Of a DNA stretch of 64,000 nt, positions 26,952 to 35,853 are shown in pieces (the stretch's first letter is position 1; every line of letters begins with the position of its first letter). A program made the position numbers and the translations under genes. Location of the stretch: positions 16,717-80,716 of the forward strand of contig JAFGKY010000134.1 in the NCBI GenBank assembly GCA_016928305.1. The letters run 5' to 3'. The stretch is from Bacteroidales bacterium. Lineage in GTDB: Bacteria; Bacteroidota; Bacteroidia; Bacteroidales; UBA10428. A model generated the notes under the pieces. The model saw only the letters and a list, made by a program, of their open reading frames with translations, searched no databases and had not been told where the DNA came from.

Positions 26952-27497
26952 ATGAGCTTTAATTTGAAGGATTATTATAGTGATCTGAGCAAGGGAAATG
27001 TAATTCTTGCCTATAAGGGAAGTATTACTTCTGATCTTATCAACGATGTACTCGAAGGCGTTGAGAAGAAGCTTGAAGAAGCCAATGAAGAAAGCAAAAC
27101 CCGAAAAAAAATTTATAACGTTCTGGTGGAAAGTATGCAAAACCTTTTTCACCATATCGAAGAATATCATGAAGGAATTACGGAAAACCTCGATCCGAAA
27201 TTTGGTATTCTTGTTGTTGAAAAAGAAAATGGTCTCTATAAGGTAACAACCGGAAATTTTGTCAATTCCACAAAAATAAAATTCCTGAAGGAAAAAATTG
27301 ATAAAATCAACTCACTTACCCGGGATGAACTGAAGGATATGTATAAATTCATCCTTAATCATCAGAAATTGTCCGCCAAAGGTGGTGGTGGTCTTGGATT
27401 GGTAGATATTGCCCGCAAAACAGGTAATAAGCTCGAATATGCTTTTTATAATTATAATAACAACTACTATTTTTTCAATTTAACTATTCGTATCTGA
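26952..27497 (+). CDS. siaB: SiaB-type GHKL protein kinase
   Basis: This 181-residue cytoplasmic protein matches SiaB-family kinases. The GHKL N-box appears as VLVESMQNLFHHIEEYH (Glu, Asn and His in order, about residues 60-75), and the ATP-lid glycine motif as AKGGGGLGLVDIARKTG near 141-157; GLYKVTTGNFV lies between them. In Pseudomonas, SiaB phosphorylates SiaC on Thr68 and so controls a diguanylate cyclase. The siaC gene follows after 32 bp, confirming the pair. The phosphatase (SiaA) and cyclase (SiaD) of that system are not in this window. Confidence 0.85.
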   Translation: MSFNLKDYYSDLSKGNVILAYKGSITSDLINDVLEGVEKKLEEANEESKTRKKIYNVLVESMQNLFHHIEEYHEGITENLDPKFGILVVEKENGLYKVTTGNFVNSTKIKFLKEKIDKINSLTRDELKDMYKFILNHQKLSAKGGGGLGLVDIARKTGNKLEYAFYNYNNNYYFFNLTIRI

Positions 27498-27529
27498 GGT
27501 TGTAGTTTTTAATACATTGCAAACATATC

Positions 27530-27910
27530 ATGGAACCAATTAACATAGAGGGTACTCCAAAAACACCATCCGTTAAATTTGACAGGGAAGCTGGTATAAT
27601 GGAGATTAAAGGAAGATCAATTCCCGAGAATTCCATCGAATTTTACAAACCATTGGTGGACTGGCTTGAAGACTATGCGAAAAATCCGTTAAAAAGAACC
27701 CAGGTGGATGTGCAACTGGAATATTTTAATACAAGTTCATCAAAGTGCATACTTGATGTATTTAAGAAGCTCGAAGCTATACACAAAGCCAAGAATGATG
27801 TCATTATTAACTGGTATTACGAAGAGGATGATGAAGATATGCTGGAGGCCGGGGAAGACTATGAGTCTATTATTCGTGTACCCTTTAAAATGATCGAAAT
27901 AGTTGACTGA
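27530..27910 (+). CDS. siaC: SiaC-type regulatory phosphoprotein (DUF1987)
   Basis: This is a 126-residue protein, the same length as Pseudomonas SiaC. The phosphosite threonine falls at residue 68 (LEYFNTSSSK), exactly the position reported for SiaC in P. aeruginosa. Other family marks are SIPENSIEFYKPLVDWLEDY at 30-49 and the acidic WYYEEDDEDMLEAGEDYESI near 90-110. It is presumably phosphorylated by the SiaB kinase encoded just upstream. What it then binds is unknown here, because no diguanylate cyclase is nearby. A terminator follows the gene. Confidence 0.88.
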   Translation: MEPINIEGTPKTPSVKFDREAGIMEIKGRSIPENSIEFYKPLVDWLEDYAKNPLKRTQVDVQLEYFNTSSSKCILDVFKKLEAIHKAKNDVIINWYYEEDDEDMLEAGEDYESIIRVPFKMIEIVD

Positions 27911-27933
27911 TAACCTGAAGTATAGTAAATAAG

Positions 27934-27963
27934 AAAGCTCCATGTTTTTTGGAGCTTTTTTTA
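27934..27963 (+). terminator. Rho-independent terminator after siaC
   Basis: AAAGCTCCA pairs with TGGAGCTTT across a loop of about six bases and is followed by a run of T residues (27956-27962). It lies 24 bp past the siaC stop and 20 bp before the 3' end of the convergent ABC gene, and could serve both directions weakly. Confidence 0.75.
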
Positions 27964-27981
27964 TACCCGAATGTATTGAAC

Positions 27982-30900
27982 TTATTTTTCGCTATTCTTT
28001 TTCCACCGCTCACTGAGCTGTTCAAAGAAATCCAAAACTCCTTTTAATCCTCTGTAATAGAGAATAATAAATAAAATAACTGAAAATACCCAGATAACGA
28101 TTGTATTGACCCAGAATGTATCGTATAACTTCCCGAAGAATCTTTTGTGCGGAGCATAGAAGTGTGCCTTGAGGAATTTATTGTCCGGTACCATATAGAT
28201 CGGATCAATTTTCTGGATCAACTTTCCTTTGTATTCTATGATGCGGACAATTTCATTATTATTTTCGACAAATTCTGTAAGCTCATCATTATGATGGTTT
28301 CTTTTCAATTCCTGGAACATGGCTTTTTCTTCAGGTGTTTTCTGCATATTACGGATCCGGCTATCTCTTTTGTCATTGGCATCATTATATATTTTAATGT
28401 AAACCCGATTGATAAAACGTGTTAATGAATCCGTCTTGGTCAGAATCTTCAAATTTACGCTGCCGGGTTGCAAACTGTCGAGAAAAGTCGGATCGATATT
28501 CTGGATCGATTTATTATTAATGGATTTCAACAGGATAATTTCTTTTTTTAACTCATTGCGCAAAAGTTTGAGCGAACTTTCATTTTTTTCCTGCATGTTT
28601 GTATTACTGTAATTGCGTCTGAGGTAATCAATCTTGTTCTGAAGGTTTTTTATCCAGTAATTCTTTTTGTATTCAGCCATGCTCATCACCCTGTTTTCTG
28701 TGTAAAAGATTTTATCATAGTCATTTTCCATAAACTGGTTTACGGCAAGAGCTTCGTAACCCCAGCGGGCAGTCATGGCTTCTCCGTACCAGGGAATTTT
28801 ATCCGGTGAGGATATGTTGGGATTCAGTTTTTCGTATTTAACCATAACGCCGCTAAGCATGATCTGAGGGATAACCAGAAAAGGAATCAGGATATAAATG
28901 GTAACAACCGTTTTAAAGCTGTCGGAGATAAGCAACCCCATTATATTGGAGGAAGCCCAGGCGCTGAAAAGCAGTATCCAGTATCGAAAGAACATGCCTT
29001 TGATTTCAATAATGCTATTACCAACCATCACAAAGGTTAAAGCCTGGATGGCTGAAATGACAAACATTACAGCAGCTTTCGAAAAAAGGTAACTGCCCCA
29101 GCTGAGGTTCAGAAAAGCTTCCCTTTTAAGGATCTTGCGGTCTTTGATAATCTCCTCAGAACTCAGGGTCAGTCCTATAAAAATGGCTATGATAACTGCC
29201 ATAAAAAGATATACCGGAAGATTGCTATTCTCAATAAAAGAATATGTGTTGGCTTCAGTTTCGCTTACATTATAATATTTAATAATGTATGACAGGATCA
29301 AAGCCAGAACCGGTGCCTCGAGAAAAGTAATTACCAGGTATTGCGTATTGGCAAGCTTGGCCAGTACATCACGTTTAACGAAAACGAGAAATTGATTAAG
29401 TTTATTCGGCACTTTAAAGAAAATCGAGGGCAGTTCGGTGGCCGGTTTAATATTGTGCTCTTCCGGATGTGCAGAATCATTATAAATTCTGTTCCATTCC
29501 TTCGGAGATATTTTCCGTGTATGCGTTTCTTTTCCGTACTCGTCAATGACGACCGACTCAACAATATTAAAGATCTGTTCAGGATTGACATTACCGCATA
29601 TGTGACATTCACTTTCAGACCAGTTGGCATGGTGTACCCTCGATTTAAAATACATGATGGAATCGATAGGATTACCATTGTAAATTAAATACCCACCGGT
29701 GTCGAGGAATAATAAATTGTCAAACATTTTAAATATGTCCGACGAAGGTTGATGAATGACCACAAAAACCAGTTTGCCTTTTAAAGTAAGATCCTTTAAA
29801 AGGTCCATTATGTTTTCGGAATCCCTCGAAGAAAGACCTGATGTCGGTTCATCAAGGAACAGTACCGCCGGTTCCCGTATCAGCTCCAGCGCAATATTTA
29901 GTCTTTTTCGCTGCCCTCCGCTGATTTTCTTGTTTAATGGAGTTCCAACCTGTATATCCTTTATTTCAAACAATCCCAGGTTATGAAGCATATTATCTAC
30001 AGCATATACCAGTTCTTTCTTTGAATAATTATCAAAGCACAACTTGGCATTATAATACAAATTGTCAAAAACTGTAAGTTCTTCAATCAGAAGGTCATCC
30101 TGGGAAACATGTCCGATAAGTCCCTTGGTCTTTTCTTTATCCGTATAGATATTGTTGCCGTTGATTAATACTGAACCGGTGGTTGGCGGAGTTGAACCAT
30201 TCAATACATTTAAAAGGGTTGATTTGCCGGCACCGCTTGCTCCCATAATTCCAATGAGCCGACCCGATTCTTCCTTAAAACTCAACGGATAAAGACCCGT
30301 CTTCCCGGTCTTGAATTTATAACTTATTGAGTCGACTTCAAATACAATGCGTTGTTGCTCCTGATCTTCCCTGAACTTATTGACAATATCGCTGAAATAA
30401 AGTGGTTTTATCAGGTGATTTCGTATTGATGTTCCCGGATTCAGTACATATACTTTATCCTGCTGCAAAATCTGGCCGTTCAGATACATTTCATTTTCCC
30501 CGATGTATCTCAGAAAATATATGTTTGCCGTTGCCATATGGATGATCCATAAATGACCATCGAGAAATTCAGAATACATGTGCTTATAATCACCCTCAAC
30601 CGGCCCTTTTTTGTTATTTACTACCAGTAATTCATGATTTTCAGGGATATTCATGAATGAGTTCGTTGTGAAGTTCTTCAGCAGTCCTTGTTCTTCTTTT
30701 GTAACGTTAAATGAATCGGCCACTACTTCAATAAATTCCATTTCCTGTTCACTGATCTCATCCTTATCACGTTTGACAAATTCCAGTAACTGAACAAGAA
30801 CAATGAATTTTTGTTTCTGAGTAAGTTCTTTGTTTATGTCGTAACAGATTCGCAGGATTTTAACCGAATCGGGTCCGATACGCCGTTCACCTCGTTCCAC

Positions 30901-31083
30901 CTGAAGAGCCTGATGTTTGCTGTAATAGGCATCAAAAACATCGAGGTAATCACTTACAAGTTCCTGATTTAACTGACGGATGAGGAATGATTCAACAACA
31001 GAACGCCTGTCATTGCCATTGCTGTCTGGCCTGGCAATGATTGCAAACAATTCCATTAATGCCTTAAGTATCTGTTCACTCAT
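27982..31083 (-). CDS. ABCG-like ABC transporter with TerB-like and FHA-like N-terminal regions
   Basis: This is a 1033-residue fused ABC protein. Residues 1-150 are helical and look like a TerB-type domain (KFIVLVQLLEFVKRDKDEISEQE). About 170-240 is a beta region reminiscent of a degenerate FHA domain (NIYFLRYIGENEMYLNG). The ATPase follows, with Walker A GASGAGKST near 281, signature SGGQRKRLNIALEL near 387 and Walker B VLFLDEPTSGLSS. An ABC2-type membrane domain spans about 570-780, and a long charged coil ends with a last membrane helix near 990. The order ATPase then membrane domain is that of ABCG transporters. The substrate is unknown. It is divergent from clpB. Confidence 0.8.
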   Translation of the reverse strand: MSEQILKALMELFAIIARPDSNGNDRRSVVESFLIRQLNQELVSDYLDVFDAYYSKHQALQVERGERRIGPDSVKILRICYDINKELTQKQKFIVLVQLLEFVKRDKDEISEQEMEFIEVVADSFNVTKEEQGLLKNFTTNSFMNIPENHELLVVNNKKGPVEGDYKHMYSEFLDGHLWIIHMATANIYFLRYIGENEMYLNGQILQQDKVYVLNPGTSIRNHLIKPLYFSDIVNKFREDQEQQRIVFEVDSISYKFKTGKTGLYPLSFKEESGRLIGIMGASGAGKSTLLNVLNGSTPPTTGSVLINGNNIYTDKEKTKGLIGHVSQDDLLIEELTVFDNLYYNAKLCFDNYSKKELVYAVDNMLHNLGLFEIKDIQVGTPLNKKISGGQRKRLNIALELIREPAVLFLDEPTSGLSSRDSENIMDLLKDLTLKGKLVFVVIHQPSSDIFKMFDNLLFLDTGGYLIYNGNPIDSIMYFKSRVHHANWSESECHICGNVNPEQIFNIVESVVIDEYGKETHTRKISPKEWNRIYNDSAHPEEHNIKPATELPSIFFKVPNKLNQFLVFVKRDVLAKLANTQYLVITFLEAPVLALILSYIIKYYNVSETEANTYSFIENSNLPVYLFMAVIIAIFIGLTLSSEEIIKDRKILKREAFLNLSWGSYLFSKAAVMFVISAIQALTFVMVGNSIIEIKGMFFRYWILLFSAWASSNIMGLLISDSFKTVVTIYILIPFLVIPQIMLSGVMVKYEKLNPNISSPDKIPWYGEAMTARWGYEALAVNQFMENDYDKIFYTENRVMSMAEYKKNYWIKNLQNKIDYLRRNYSNTNMQEKNESSLKLLRNELKKEIILLKSINNKSIQNIDPTFLDSLQPGSVNLKILTKTDSLTRFINRVYIKIYNDANDKRDSRIRNMQKTPEEKAMFQELKRNHHNDELTEFVENNNEIVRIIEYKGKLIQKIDPIYMVPDNKFLKAHFYAPHKRFFGKLYDTFWVNTIVIWVFSVILFIILYYRGLKGVLDFFEQLSERWKKNSEK

Positions 31084-31220
31084 GTTTTAGGCTGAAGTAG
31101 TACTCGGTTGTTTAAATGTTTGGTTCAGTCAATATTACGAAATAAAACACGAGAGGTTACATAATCCTATAGGGATTATTCCTGTTTACAGTTTAATACG
31201 GATGCTGAAAAAATAGCAGG

Positions 31221-31274
31221 CTGTACGACAATCTGGCACATTTTGTTTGTATTTTTGGCCATAGTGTCGTATAG
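31221..31274. promoter_or_regulatory. Inverted repeat flanking the clpB promoter region
   Basis: CTGTACGACA (31221-31230) and TGTCGTATAG (31265-31274) are inverted copies matching at 9 of 10 positions, 34 bp apart. A TATTTTTG -7-like box (31250-31257) lies between them. The arms could be operator half-sites for a stress regulator. The left arm and following bases also match 22975-23002 upstream of the SiaC-like gene. Confidence 0.4.
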
Positions 31275-31336
31275 AAAGAAGATTTAAAAACTGGTAAATT
31301 ATTTGATGACTATGAGGCAGTGAAAGGAATGTAAAA

Positions 31337-33940
31337 ATGGACTTTAACAATTTTACCATTAAGGCGCAGGAAGCAATCCAGCAAGCGTTTACCATTGCGC
31401 AGGGATATATGCATCAGGCTGTTGAAACAGGACATCTGCTTAAAGGCAGTATTGTCCAGGGGGAGAACATCATGAGTTTTCTGATGAAAAAGATGGGTGT
31501 TAATGACAATGATTTACAACGGATACTGGACCGGATCCTCCAATTCTATCCAAAAGTAAGTGGTGGTGAACAATACTTGTCTGCTGCTGCTAATAAAGCC
31601 CTGCAAAAGGCATTTGACTTTTCAAAGGAATCGGGGGATCAGTTCGTCTCCATTGAAGCCATTGTAGTTGGATTACTGATGTCGGGAGATGAGGTTTCGA
31701 AAATGATGAAGGACTTTGGTATCAATGAGAAAGATCTCAAGGCAGCGGTTAAGGAATTGAGGAAGGGTTCAAAAGTGCAAAGTCAAAGTGCTGAAGATAC
31801 ATTCAATGCGCTGAACCGTTATGCCATCAATCTTAATGATCAGGCGAGAAACGGTAAGCTTGATCCGGTCATTGGTCGCGATGATGAAATCAGAAGGATA
31901 CTGCAGATTTTATCACGGCGTACAAAAAATAATCCTGTGCTTATAGGAGAAGCTGGTGTTGGTAAAACAGCTATTGCTGAAGGGCTTGCCCACCGGATCG
32001 TTGCTGGTGATGTTCCGGAAACCCTTAAGAGTAAACAGGTTTATTCCCTGGATATGGGAGCACTTATTGCAGGTGCAAAATATAAAGGGGAATTTGAAGA
32101 ACGTCTCAAGGCTGTTATTAAAGAAGTCATTGCATCAAATGGTGAAATCATACTGTTTATTGATGAAATACATACGCTGGTTGGTGCCGGCAAAGGTGAA
32201 GGTGCCATGGATGCTGCCAATATTCTTAAACCTGCACTGGCAAGGGGTGAACTGCGGGCGGTTGGCGCAACCACCCTCGATGAATACCAGAAATATGTTG
32301 AAAAAGATAAGGCACTTGAACGGCGGTTCCAGATTGTTATGGTGGATGAACCCGATGTGTCCAGTGCTATTGCGATTCTCAGAGGCTTACGGGAAAGATA
32401 TGAAAACCATCATAAGGTGCGCATTAAGAATGAAGCACTGGTAGCTGCAGTAGAATTATCTCACCGCTATATTACCACAAGGCATTTACCGGATAAAGCC
32501 ATTGACCTTATCGATGAAGCAGCTTCGTGCATGCGTCTGGAAATGGATTCCGTGCCGGAAGAAATTGATACCCTGGAGCGGAGAATTCAGCAGTTGGAAA
32601 TCGAACGTGAAGGCGTAAAGCGTGAAGGTGATAATACTCGAATTAAAGAAATCAGCCTGGAAATTGAAAATCTCAATGAAGAAAGAAAAGAACTGCGGGC
32701 CAGGTGGCAGTCAGAGAAAGAGATAATCTCCAGGATCCAGCAACATAAACAGCTGATTGAGAACCTGAAAATTGAGGCTGAACAGGCTGAACGGCAGGGC
32801 GACTACGGAAAGGTTGCTGAAATCAGGTATGGACGTATTAAGGAAACAGAGGCAAGCCTTGATGAACTGAATAATAAACTTCGCGCCATGCAGGCAGATT
32901 CAGCACTGATAAAAGAAGAAGTAACGGCTGATGATATTGCAGAAATTGTTTCCAAGTGGACCGGTATTCCGGTACAAAAAATGTTGCAGGGAGAACGTGA
33001 GAAACTGCTCAATCTTGAAGAGGAATTACACAAAAGAATAATAGGGCAGGACGAAGCTATCACAGCCGTGGCGGATGCAGTGAGACGAAGCAGGGCCGGA
33101 TTGCATGATGCAAAAAGACCGGTTGGATCATTTCTGTTCATGGGCACAACGGGAGTTGGTAAAACAGAACTGGCAAAGGCTCTTGCAGAATATCTTTTTG
33201 ATGATGAGAACCTGATAACACGTATTGATATGTCAGAATATCAGGAAAGGCATACGGTTTCACGGCTGGTGGGTGCACCGCCGGGTTACGTGGGTTATGA
33301 GGAAGGAGGCCAGCTGACTGAGTCTATCCGGAGGAAACCTTATTCGGTTGTACTGCTGGATGAAATTGAGAAAGCCCACCCCGATGTTTTTAATGTATTG
33401 CTGCAGGTACTGGATGATGGCAGACTCACGGATAATAAGGGAAGGGTGGTAAATTTCAAGAACACCATAATCATTATGACATCCAATGTAGGTTCGCACC
33501 TGATCCAGGAAAATATGGCAAGACTAACCGATAAAAACCGACCGGAAATCCTTGAGAAAACAAAAAACCAGGTATTTGAACTGCTCAAAACCATAATCCG
33601 GCCTGAATTTCTAAACCGTATCGACGACCTCATCATGTTTGTCCCGCTTACGAAAGAGGAAATAAAAGATATAATACGTTTGCAATTCCGCCGGATAGCT
33701 AAAATGCTCATGGAAAATGAAATCACTGTTGAAATCACCGAGGAGGCCATTCAATGGATTGCTGACCGAGGCTATGATCCGCAATATGGAGCCAGACCGA
33801 TTAAAAGAATATTGGAAAAGAATATTGTAAATGAATTATCCCGGGCTATTCTTGCCGGCTTGGTAGTGAAAGAAAATACAATCGTTATCGACTGCAAGAA
33901 AGATTCGTTGGTTTTTCAAAACCTGGAAGCGAAATCGTAA
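31337..33940 (+). CDS. clpB: ATP-dependent disaggregase ClpB
   Basis: This is an 867-residue Hsp100 chaperone. The N-terminal double repeat domain is at about 1-145, the first AAA+ domain has [15 protein letters not shown] near 204, and the coiled-coil middle domain at about 400-525 is rich in Glu, Arg and Leu. The second AAA+ domain has [22 protein letters not shown] near 602 and ends with [13 protein letters not shown] near 815. The middle domain distinguishes it from ClpA and ClpC. With DnaK it rescues aggregated proteins. It is divergent from the ABC gene, with a 253-bp upstream region containing an inverted repeat. Confidence 0.95.
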   Translation: MDFNNFTIKAQEAIQQAFTIAQGYMHQAVETGHLLKGSIVQGENIMSFLMKKMGVNDNDLQRILDRILQFYPKVSGGEQYLSAAANKALQKAFDFSKESGDQFVSIEAIVVGLLMSGDEVSKMMKDFGINEKDLKAAVKELRKGSKVQSQSAEDTFNALNRYAINLNDQARNGKLDPVIGRDDEIRRILQILSRRTKNNPVLIGEAGVGKTAIAEGLAHRIVAGDVPETLKSKQVYSLDMGALIAGAKYKGEFEERLKAVIKEVIASNGEIILFIDEIHTLVGAGKGEGAMDAANILKPALARGELRAVGATTLDEYQKYVEKDKALERRFQIVMVDEPDVSSAIAILRGLRERYENHHKVRIKNEALVAAVELSHRYITTRHLPDKAIDLIDEAASCMRLEMDSVPEEIDTLERRIQQLEIEREGVKREGDNTRIKEISLEIENLNEERKELRARWQSEKEIISRIQQHKQLIENLKIEAEQAERQGDYGKVAEIRYGRIKETEASLDELNNKLRAMQADSALIKEEVTADDIAEIVSKWTGIPVQKMLQGEREKLLNLEEELHKRIIGQDEAITAVADAVRRSRAGLHDAKRPVGSFLFMGTTGVGKTELAKALAEYLFDDENLITRIDMSEYQERHTVSRLVGAPPGYVGYEEGGQLTESIRRKPYSVVLLDEIEKAHPDVFNVLLQVLDDGRLTDNKGRVVNFKNTIIIMTSNVGSHLIQENMARLTDKNRPEILEKTKNQVFELLKTIIRPEFLNRIDDLIMFVPLTKEEIKDIIRLQFRRIAKMLMENEITVEITEEAIQWIADRGYDPQYGARPIKRILEKNIVNELSRAILAGLVVKENTIVIDCKKDSLVFQNLEAKS

Positions 33941-33950
33941 AGTCAGCTTC

Positions 33951-34289
33951 TCAATTGAAGCTTTTAATGCAATCCTCCAGGTTCTTATGAATTTCAAATA
34001 CATTATGCAGTTGCAGCAGCCTGAAAAGTTCCATAACTTCAGATTCAATGTTGCACAGCTTGAACTGGCCATGGTTGTTGTTGGCTGTCTTCAGAATGGA
34101 AAGGAAAACACCGAAACCTGAACTATCAATGAACCGGATCCCTTCGAGATTCAATATCAGCCTGGTATCCGGTTTGTTAAACAAACTTTTCAGATCTTCT
34201 TTAACTGGTTCTGAAATCAACGCGTTGAACCTATCAATATTGTCAAATCTTACAATGACAACATTATTTATTTTATCCGTTTTCAGCAT
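33951..34289 (-). CDS. STAS-domain protein (anti-sigma factor antagonist type)
   Basis: This is a 112-residue single STAS domain. The regulatory serine motif is present as GIRFIDSSGFGVFLSILKTA (DSSG at about residues 55-58), and the C-terminal helix ends NVFEIHKNLEDCIKSF. It is diverged from the STAS protein at 20062. It lies 10 bp downstream of an Hpt gene on the same strand, so the two are probably co-expressed and may be part of one phosphosignalling chain. It ends 11 bp from the convergent clpB 3' end. Confidence 0.85.
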   Translation of the reverse strand: MLKTDKINNVVIVRFDNIDRFNALISEPVKEDLKSLFNKPDTRLILNLEGIRFIDSSGFGVFLSILKTANNNHGQFKLCNIESEVMELFRLLQLHNVFEIHKNLEDCIKSFN

Positions 34290-34299
34290 GGTTTATCAA

Positions 34300-34653
34300 T
34301 TAAAAATAATTGTCAATTTTTTGCAAAACGTTATTTAATTCCTGAACAGCTGATTGTGTTTCTTTTTTGAAAAACGAAACAATACCTGCATATTTATCGG
34401 TATCTTTTCTTTCTTTGGCAAGATTTTCCAATTTCTTCAGTTCTTTTGCCAGATCATTCAGACCCATGATGGATATCGAAGATTTCGCCTTATGTGCAAG
34501 TTTGCCAAGCAGCTCGTATTCTTTCCTTTCCAGGTGATTTTCCAGATCCCGTGAAAACTCTTCAACCTGGGTGTTAAAAATAGTTATCATCTCTTTGATC
34601 AGATCCTTGTTCCCTCCCGACATTTCACGAAGATATGTCAGATCAGCCTTCAT
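34300..34653 (-). CDS. Histidine phosphotransfer (Hpt) protein
   Basis: This 117-residue all-helical protein is a stand-alone Hpt domain. The phospho-accepting His54 lies in LLGKLAHKAKSSISIMGL, which matches the HxxK-S-S pattern of Hpt domains, followed by the LAKELKKLENLAKE helix. Such proteins carry phosphate between a hybrid kinase receiver and a response regulator. No partner kinase is adjacent; the hybrid kinase at 49487-53890 is the only one in the window. It precedes a STAS gene in the same operon. Confidence 0.85.
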   Translation of the reverse strand: MKADLTYLREMSGGNKDLIKEMITIFNTQVEEFSRDLENHLERKEYELLGKLAHKAKSSISIMGLNDLAKELKKLENLAKERKDTDKYAGIVSFFKKETQSAVQELNNVLQKIDNYF

Positions 34654-34778
34654 ACAATTGCATTGGTTAATTAAAATTGAAGGTAAAATAAGAAATTTCT
34701 ATAAATATAAACTAATTTTTTTACTTTTAATATCGAATAGAAGGAAGAAACTTATACAACGAAAACAATAACCTGAAT

Positions 34779-35840
34779 ATGGATATAAAAGTTAAATTTT
34801 GGTTGATCCTTATTAGCCTCTGGCTTTTTGCCCCTGCAAAAGCACAAGAAAGTCAACAAACACTGACTTCAGGTGACCGGAAAAAGGCAGAACAGGCGTA
34901 TAACCGGGGTGTTGATAAAATTACTCAAAAGGAATACCAACAGGCACTGGCAGAACTTGATGAAGCGGTAAAGGCTGATCCTGCTTTTGCCGAAGCATAT
35001 GTTTTGCGCTCACGAGTAAAATATCAATTGGGGGATTACCAGAATGCATCGGCAGATGTTGATATGGCAATTGAACTCAATTCATTTCTGGGCGAGGCTT
35101 ATTTTTTCAGGGCTTTTATTGCCTTTGCAGTGGATACCGGAAAGGTAAAGGGAACTGATCTTGATAAAGCCATTCAGCTGGGTTATACGGATGCATTAAC
35201 GTACTATTACAGGGGTCTTTTTAAATTGATGAAAGGATATCCCCAGGATGCAATTTACGATTTCAATATGGCTATTGAGAAAAAGCCTAATTATGTTAAT
35301 GCTTATCATGACAGGGGAACAGCACGTTATCAGGGAGAGGATTACCAGGGAGCTATATACGATTTTAAAGTTGCTGCAAACTTTGATTCCCGCTTTGCCA
35401 TTGCTTATGTCAATATGGGAAATGCAAAAAAGAAAATCGGTGATTACCAGGGAGCCTTATACGATTTTAATGAGGCACTTCGATTGGACTCGACGTTATC
35501 CGAAGTATTTAATTATCGTGGTGAAGTTCACCTGATTAATGGTAATATTGAACTGGCCCGTCAGGATTTTGAGAAAATGATTTCGCGTTTTCCTTCTGAT
35601 GGATTTGCATTGTGCGGAATGGGAAATGTTCATCTGAAATTGAATGAACTTGATAAAGCTAAGGAATATTTTGACCGGGCCATAACACTGTATCCGGATA
35701 TGGGAGAAGCTTATTTGGACCGGGGATTGCTTTTGGAACTAAGTGGCGATCTCGAAGGGGCATGCAGTGACTGGCAAATGGCTGCCACGCTGGGAATTGA
35801 AGCTTCCGGGGAATTTTTAAAAGAATGTCGAAAACCGTAA
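34779..35840 (+). CDS. Secreted TPR-repeat protein
   Basis: This 353-residue periplasmic protein starts with a signal peptide (residues 1-22, ending PAKAQ). It is followed by about eight tetratricopeptide repeats, for example GDYQNASADVDMAIELN, EDYQGAIYDFKVA and GDYQGALYDFNEALRLD, then NELDKAKEYFDRAITLYPD. TPRs are protein-binding scaffolds. It lies 13 bp before the PorE-like gene, so the two probably act together in the cell envelope. No enzymatic motif is seen. Confidence 0.82.
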   Translation: MDIKVKFWLILISLWLFAPAKAQESQQTLTSGDRKKAEQAYNRGVDKITQKEYQQALAELDEAVKADPAFAEAYVLRSRVKYQLGDYQNASADVDMAIELNSFLGEAYFFRAFIAFAVDTGKVKGTDLDKAIQLGYTDALTYYYRGLFKLMKGYPQDAIYDFNMAIEKKPNYVNAYHDRGTARYQGEDYQGAIYDFKVAANFDSRFAIAYVNMGNAKKKIGDYQGALYDFNEALRLDSTLSEVFNYRGEVHLINGNIELARQDFEKMISRFPSDGFALCGMGNVHLKLNELDKAKEYFDRAITLYPDMGEAYLDRGLLLELSGDLEGACSDWQMAATLGIEASGEFLKECRKP

Positions 35841-35853
35841 ATACCTGCCTCTT

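Noticed and set aside
31231..31250. Sigma-54 promoter (TGGCACA) upstream of clpB
   Set aside because: The -24-like half is present but no GC dinucleotide occurs at the required -12 spacing.
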